Source of the DNA: Streptosporangiaceae bacterium
GTDB lineage: Bacteria; Actinomycetota; Actinomycetes; Streptosporangiales; Streptosporangiaceae
Reading direction: 5' to 3'
DNA: 7,580 bases
Assembly: GCA_030045215.1 (NCBI GenBank)
Contig: JASIBJ010000525.1
Span: forward strand, 1-7,580
Shown piece by piece: positions 6,821-7,580 of this stretch. Within the stretch, counting starts at the first letter, position 1. Every line of letters begins with the position of its first letter. Below the pieces are notes generated by a model, which saw only the letters and a program-made list of their open reading frames with translations, did not search any database and had not been told where the DNA came from. The translations under genes were made by a program, and so were the position numbers.

Positions 6821-6964
6821 CTAGCCCTCAGATTCCTCGTCGGTCTCGTCCCAGTCCATGTCGTCGTCCTCGGGGTCGAGGTCGTCGTCCAGTTCGAACT
6901 CGTCGGATCCGTACTCGTCTTCATCAACGCCGTTCGGCGCCGTTATGTCGTCGTCATAACTCAT
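6821..6964 (-). CDS. Small, extremely acidic hypothetical protein (47 aa)
   Basis: I do not recognise this gene. It runs from the ATG at 6964 to a TAG at 6821-6823 on the minus strand. The product begins [20 protein letters not shown] and continues with Asp/Glu runs containing single hydrophobic residues (Phe23, Leu25, Leu29, Met36, Trp38). Sixteen Asp and nine Glu make 25 acidic residues of 47, with no Lys, Arg, His or Cys; the expected charge is about -25. It is likely disordered unless bound to a basic partner or metal. GGGGGT (6976-6971), six bases before the ATG, matches GGAGGT except for one base that still allows a G-U wobble with the anti-Shine-Dalgarno. It lies between miaB (convergent) and miaA (divergent), flanked by the inverted repeat and the dyad, and does not overlap either gene. 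It could be a nucleic-acid mimic, chaperone or metal buffer. Coding status is probable, not certain; an acidic GAC/GAG-rich run could arise by chance in GC-rich DNA. Confidence 0.65.
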   Translation of the reverse strand: MSYDDDITAPNGVDEDEYGSDEFELDDDLDPEDDDMDWDETDEESEG

Positions 6965-7008
6965 GAACTAACCCCCGGCTCGCGCGGCTGCCCCGCCGCG
7001 TCGCGTGT

Positions 7009-7025
7009 GCAGGGATTTACCCTGC
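7009..7025. promoter_or_regulatory. 17-bp operator-like dyad upstream of miaA
   Basis: GCAGGG (7009-7014) and CCCTGC (7020-7025) are a perfect inverted repeat around an AT-only ATTTA spacer in otherwise GC-rich DNA, with one more G-C pair (7007/7027) beyond a G-T wobble. It sits in the 78-base divergent gap between the acidic ORF and miaA. The right arm overlaps TACCCT (7018-7023), which fits the TANNNT -10 pattern and would start a transcript about 13 bases before the miaA ATG. The site could be a repressor operator over the promoter, or just a short hairpin. No -35 element is visible. Confidence 0.4.
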
Positions 7026-7042
7026 GCTGTCAGACTGATGCA

Positions 7043-7580
7043 ATGCTACGGCCAGCGATCGCGGTGGTGGGGCCCACCGCGGCCGGCAAGTCGGACCTCT
7101 CGCTGGCCCTCGCCAAGGCGCTCGGCGGGGAGGTCGTGAACGCCGATTCCATGCAGCTGTATCGCGGCATGGATATCGGCACCGCCAAGCTGACCCTGCG
7201 GGAACAGGCCGGCGTACCCCACCACCTCCTCGACATCTGGCCAGTCACCCGGGCCGCGAGCGTCTCGGAGTACCAGCGGCTGGCGCGGGCAGCGATCGCC
7301 GACATCCAGCACCGGGGCCGCACGCCGATCCTGGTGGGCGGCTCCGGCCTGTACGTCCGGGCCGCCCTCGACAATCTCCAGTTCCCCGGCACCGATCCGG
7401 AGCTCCGGGCCCGCCTGGAACGCGACCTCGCCGAGCTCGGCCCGGCCGGGTTGCACGCGCGGCTGCAGGCCGTCGACCCGGCCGCCGCGGCGGCAATCCT
7501 GCCCAGCAACGGCCGCCGGATCGTCCGCGCCCTCGAGGTCGTCCAGCTGACGGCCAGGCCGTTCAGCGCCACGCTGCCCC
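7043..7580 (+). CDS. miaA: tRNA dimethylallyltransferase MiaA, N-terminal part (3' end outside window)
   Basis: 179 complete codons are present and the frame is still open at the right edge; the family is usually about 300 residues. MiaA transfers a dimethylallyl group to N6 of A37 in tRNAs reading UNN codons, giving the i6A37 substrate of MiaB. The Walker A loop is GPTAAGKS (10-17) after a MLRPAIAVV strand. Then come [17 protein letters not shown] (33-49), a dense family signature including the conserved Asp35; HHLLDIWPV (60-68); [10 protein letters not shown] (98-107); and [11 protein letters not shown], which marks the core after the insertion domain. The ATG at 7043 is the only start in frame close to the Walker A strand; the ATG at 7038 is out of frame. 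No Shine-Dalgarno sequence precedes it, so initiation may be leaderless or on a very short leader from the TACCCT at 7018-7023. Its partner gene miaB lies upstream on the same strand, separated by the oppositely oriented acidic ORF. Confidence 0.97.
   Translation, partial: MLRPAIAVVGPTAAGKSDLSLALAKALGGEVVNADSMQLYRGMDIGTAKLTLREQAGVPHHLLDIWPVTRAASVSEYQRLARAAIADIQHRGRTPILVGGSGLYVRAALDNLQFPGTDPELRARLERDLAELGPAGLHARLQAVDPAAAAAILPSNGRRIVRALEVVQLTARPFSATLP

Noticed and set aside
6760..6966. A 68-codon + strand frame opposite the acidic ORF
   Set aside because: Its product is almost entirely Arg/Pro/Ser, the typical antisense reading of GAC/GAG-rich codons. The minus strand has the better start, ribosome-binding site and stop.

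Overview
The window is GC-rich chromosomal DNA from an actinobacterium. Evidence is the GC-rich third codon positions, the actinobacterial-style two-component pair, and a gene content (rny, two-component pair, miaB, miaA) that resembles the conserved recA-recX-rny-miaB-miaA-dapF neighbourhood of Streptomyces and related orders. I cannot name the genus from the sequence alone. I see no insertion sequence, phage gene, CRISPR array, rRNA or tRNA.

Layout from left to right. (1) 1-527 (+) is the 3' end of rny (RNase Y, HD domain and C-terminal tail). (2) 528-762 is a non-coding gap holding a 20-bp tandem duplication over the rny stop and two perfect palindromes. (3) 763-2184 and 2181-2858 (+) are a translationally coupled two-component system: a LHDGAQ-type histidine kinase with four membrane segments, and a NarL/LuxR-type response regulator. 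(4) 2859-2942 is a convergent gap with a nested hairpin. (5) 2943-5078 (-) encodes a cytosolic S9 (prolyl oligopeptidase family) peptidase. (6) 5079-5209 is the divergent intergenic region. (7) 5210-6685 (+) is miaB, with a -10-like TACCCT so close to the ATG that the mRNA may be leaderless. (8) 6686-6820 is a convergent gap dominated by a perfect 11-bp inverted repeat enclosing smaller hairpins. (9) 6821-6964 (-) is a 47-residue, extremely acidic small ORF. (10) 6965-7042 is a divergent promoter region with a 17-bp dyad. (11) 7043-7580 (+) is the 5' part of miaA, running off the window.

How the genes relate. MiaA prenylates A37 of tRNAs that read UNN codons, and MiaB then adds the methylthio group, so both steps of ms2i6A37 synthesis are encoded here. 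RNase Y is an RNA-turnover enzyme. The two-component pair and the peptidase have no obvious biochemical link to tRNA modification.

The two observations I consider most worth a second look are these. The histidine kinase carries, in the cytoplasmic linker between its two transmembrane hairpins, a segment of about 68 residues that reads like the C-terminal accessory domain of ABC-transporter ATPases (DUF4162-like), with no ATPase domain attached. The second is the unrecognised 47-aa protein (25 Asp/Glu, no Lys/Arg/His) between miaB and miaA, flanked by a structured inverted repeat and an operator-like dyad.
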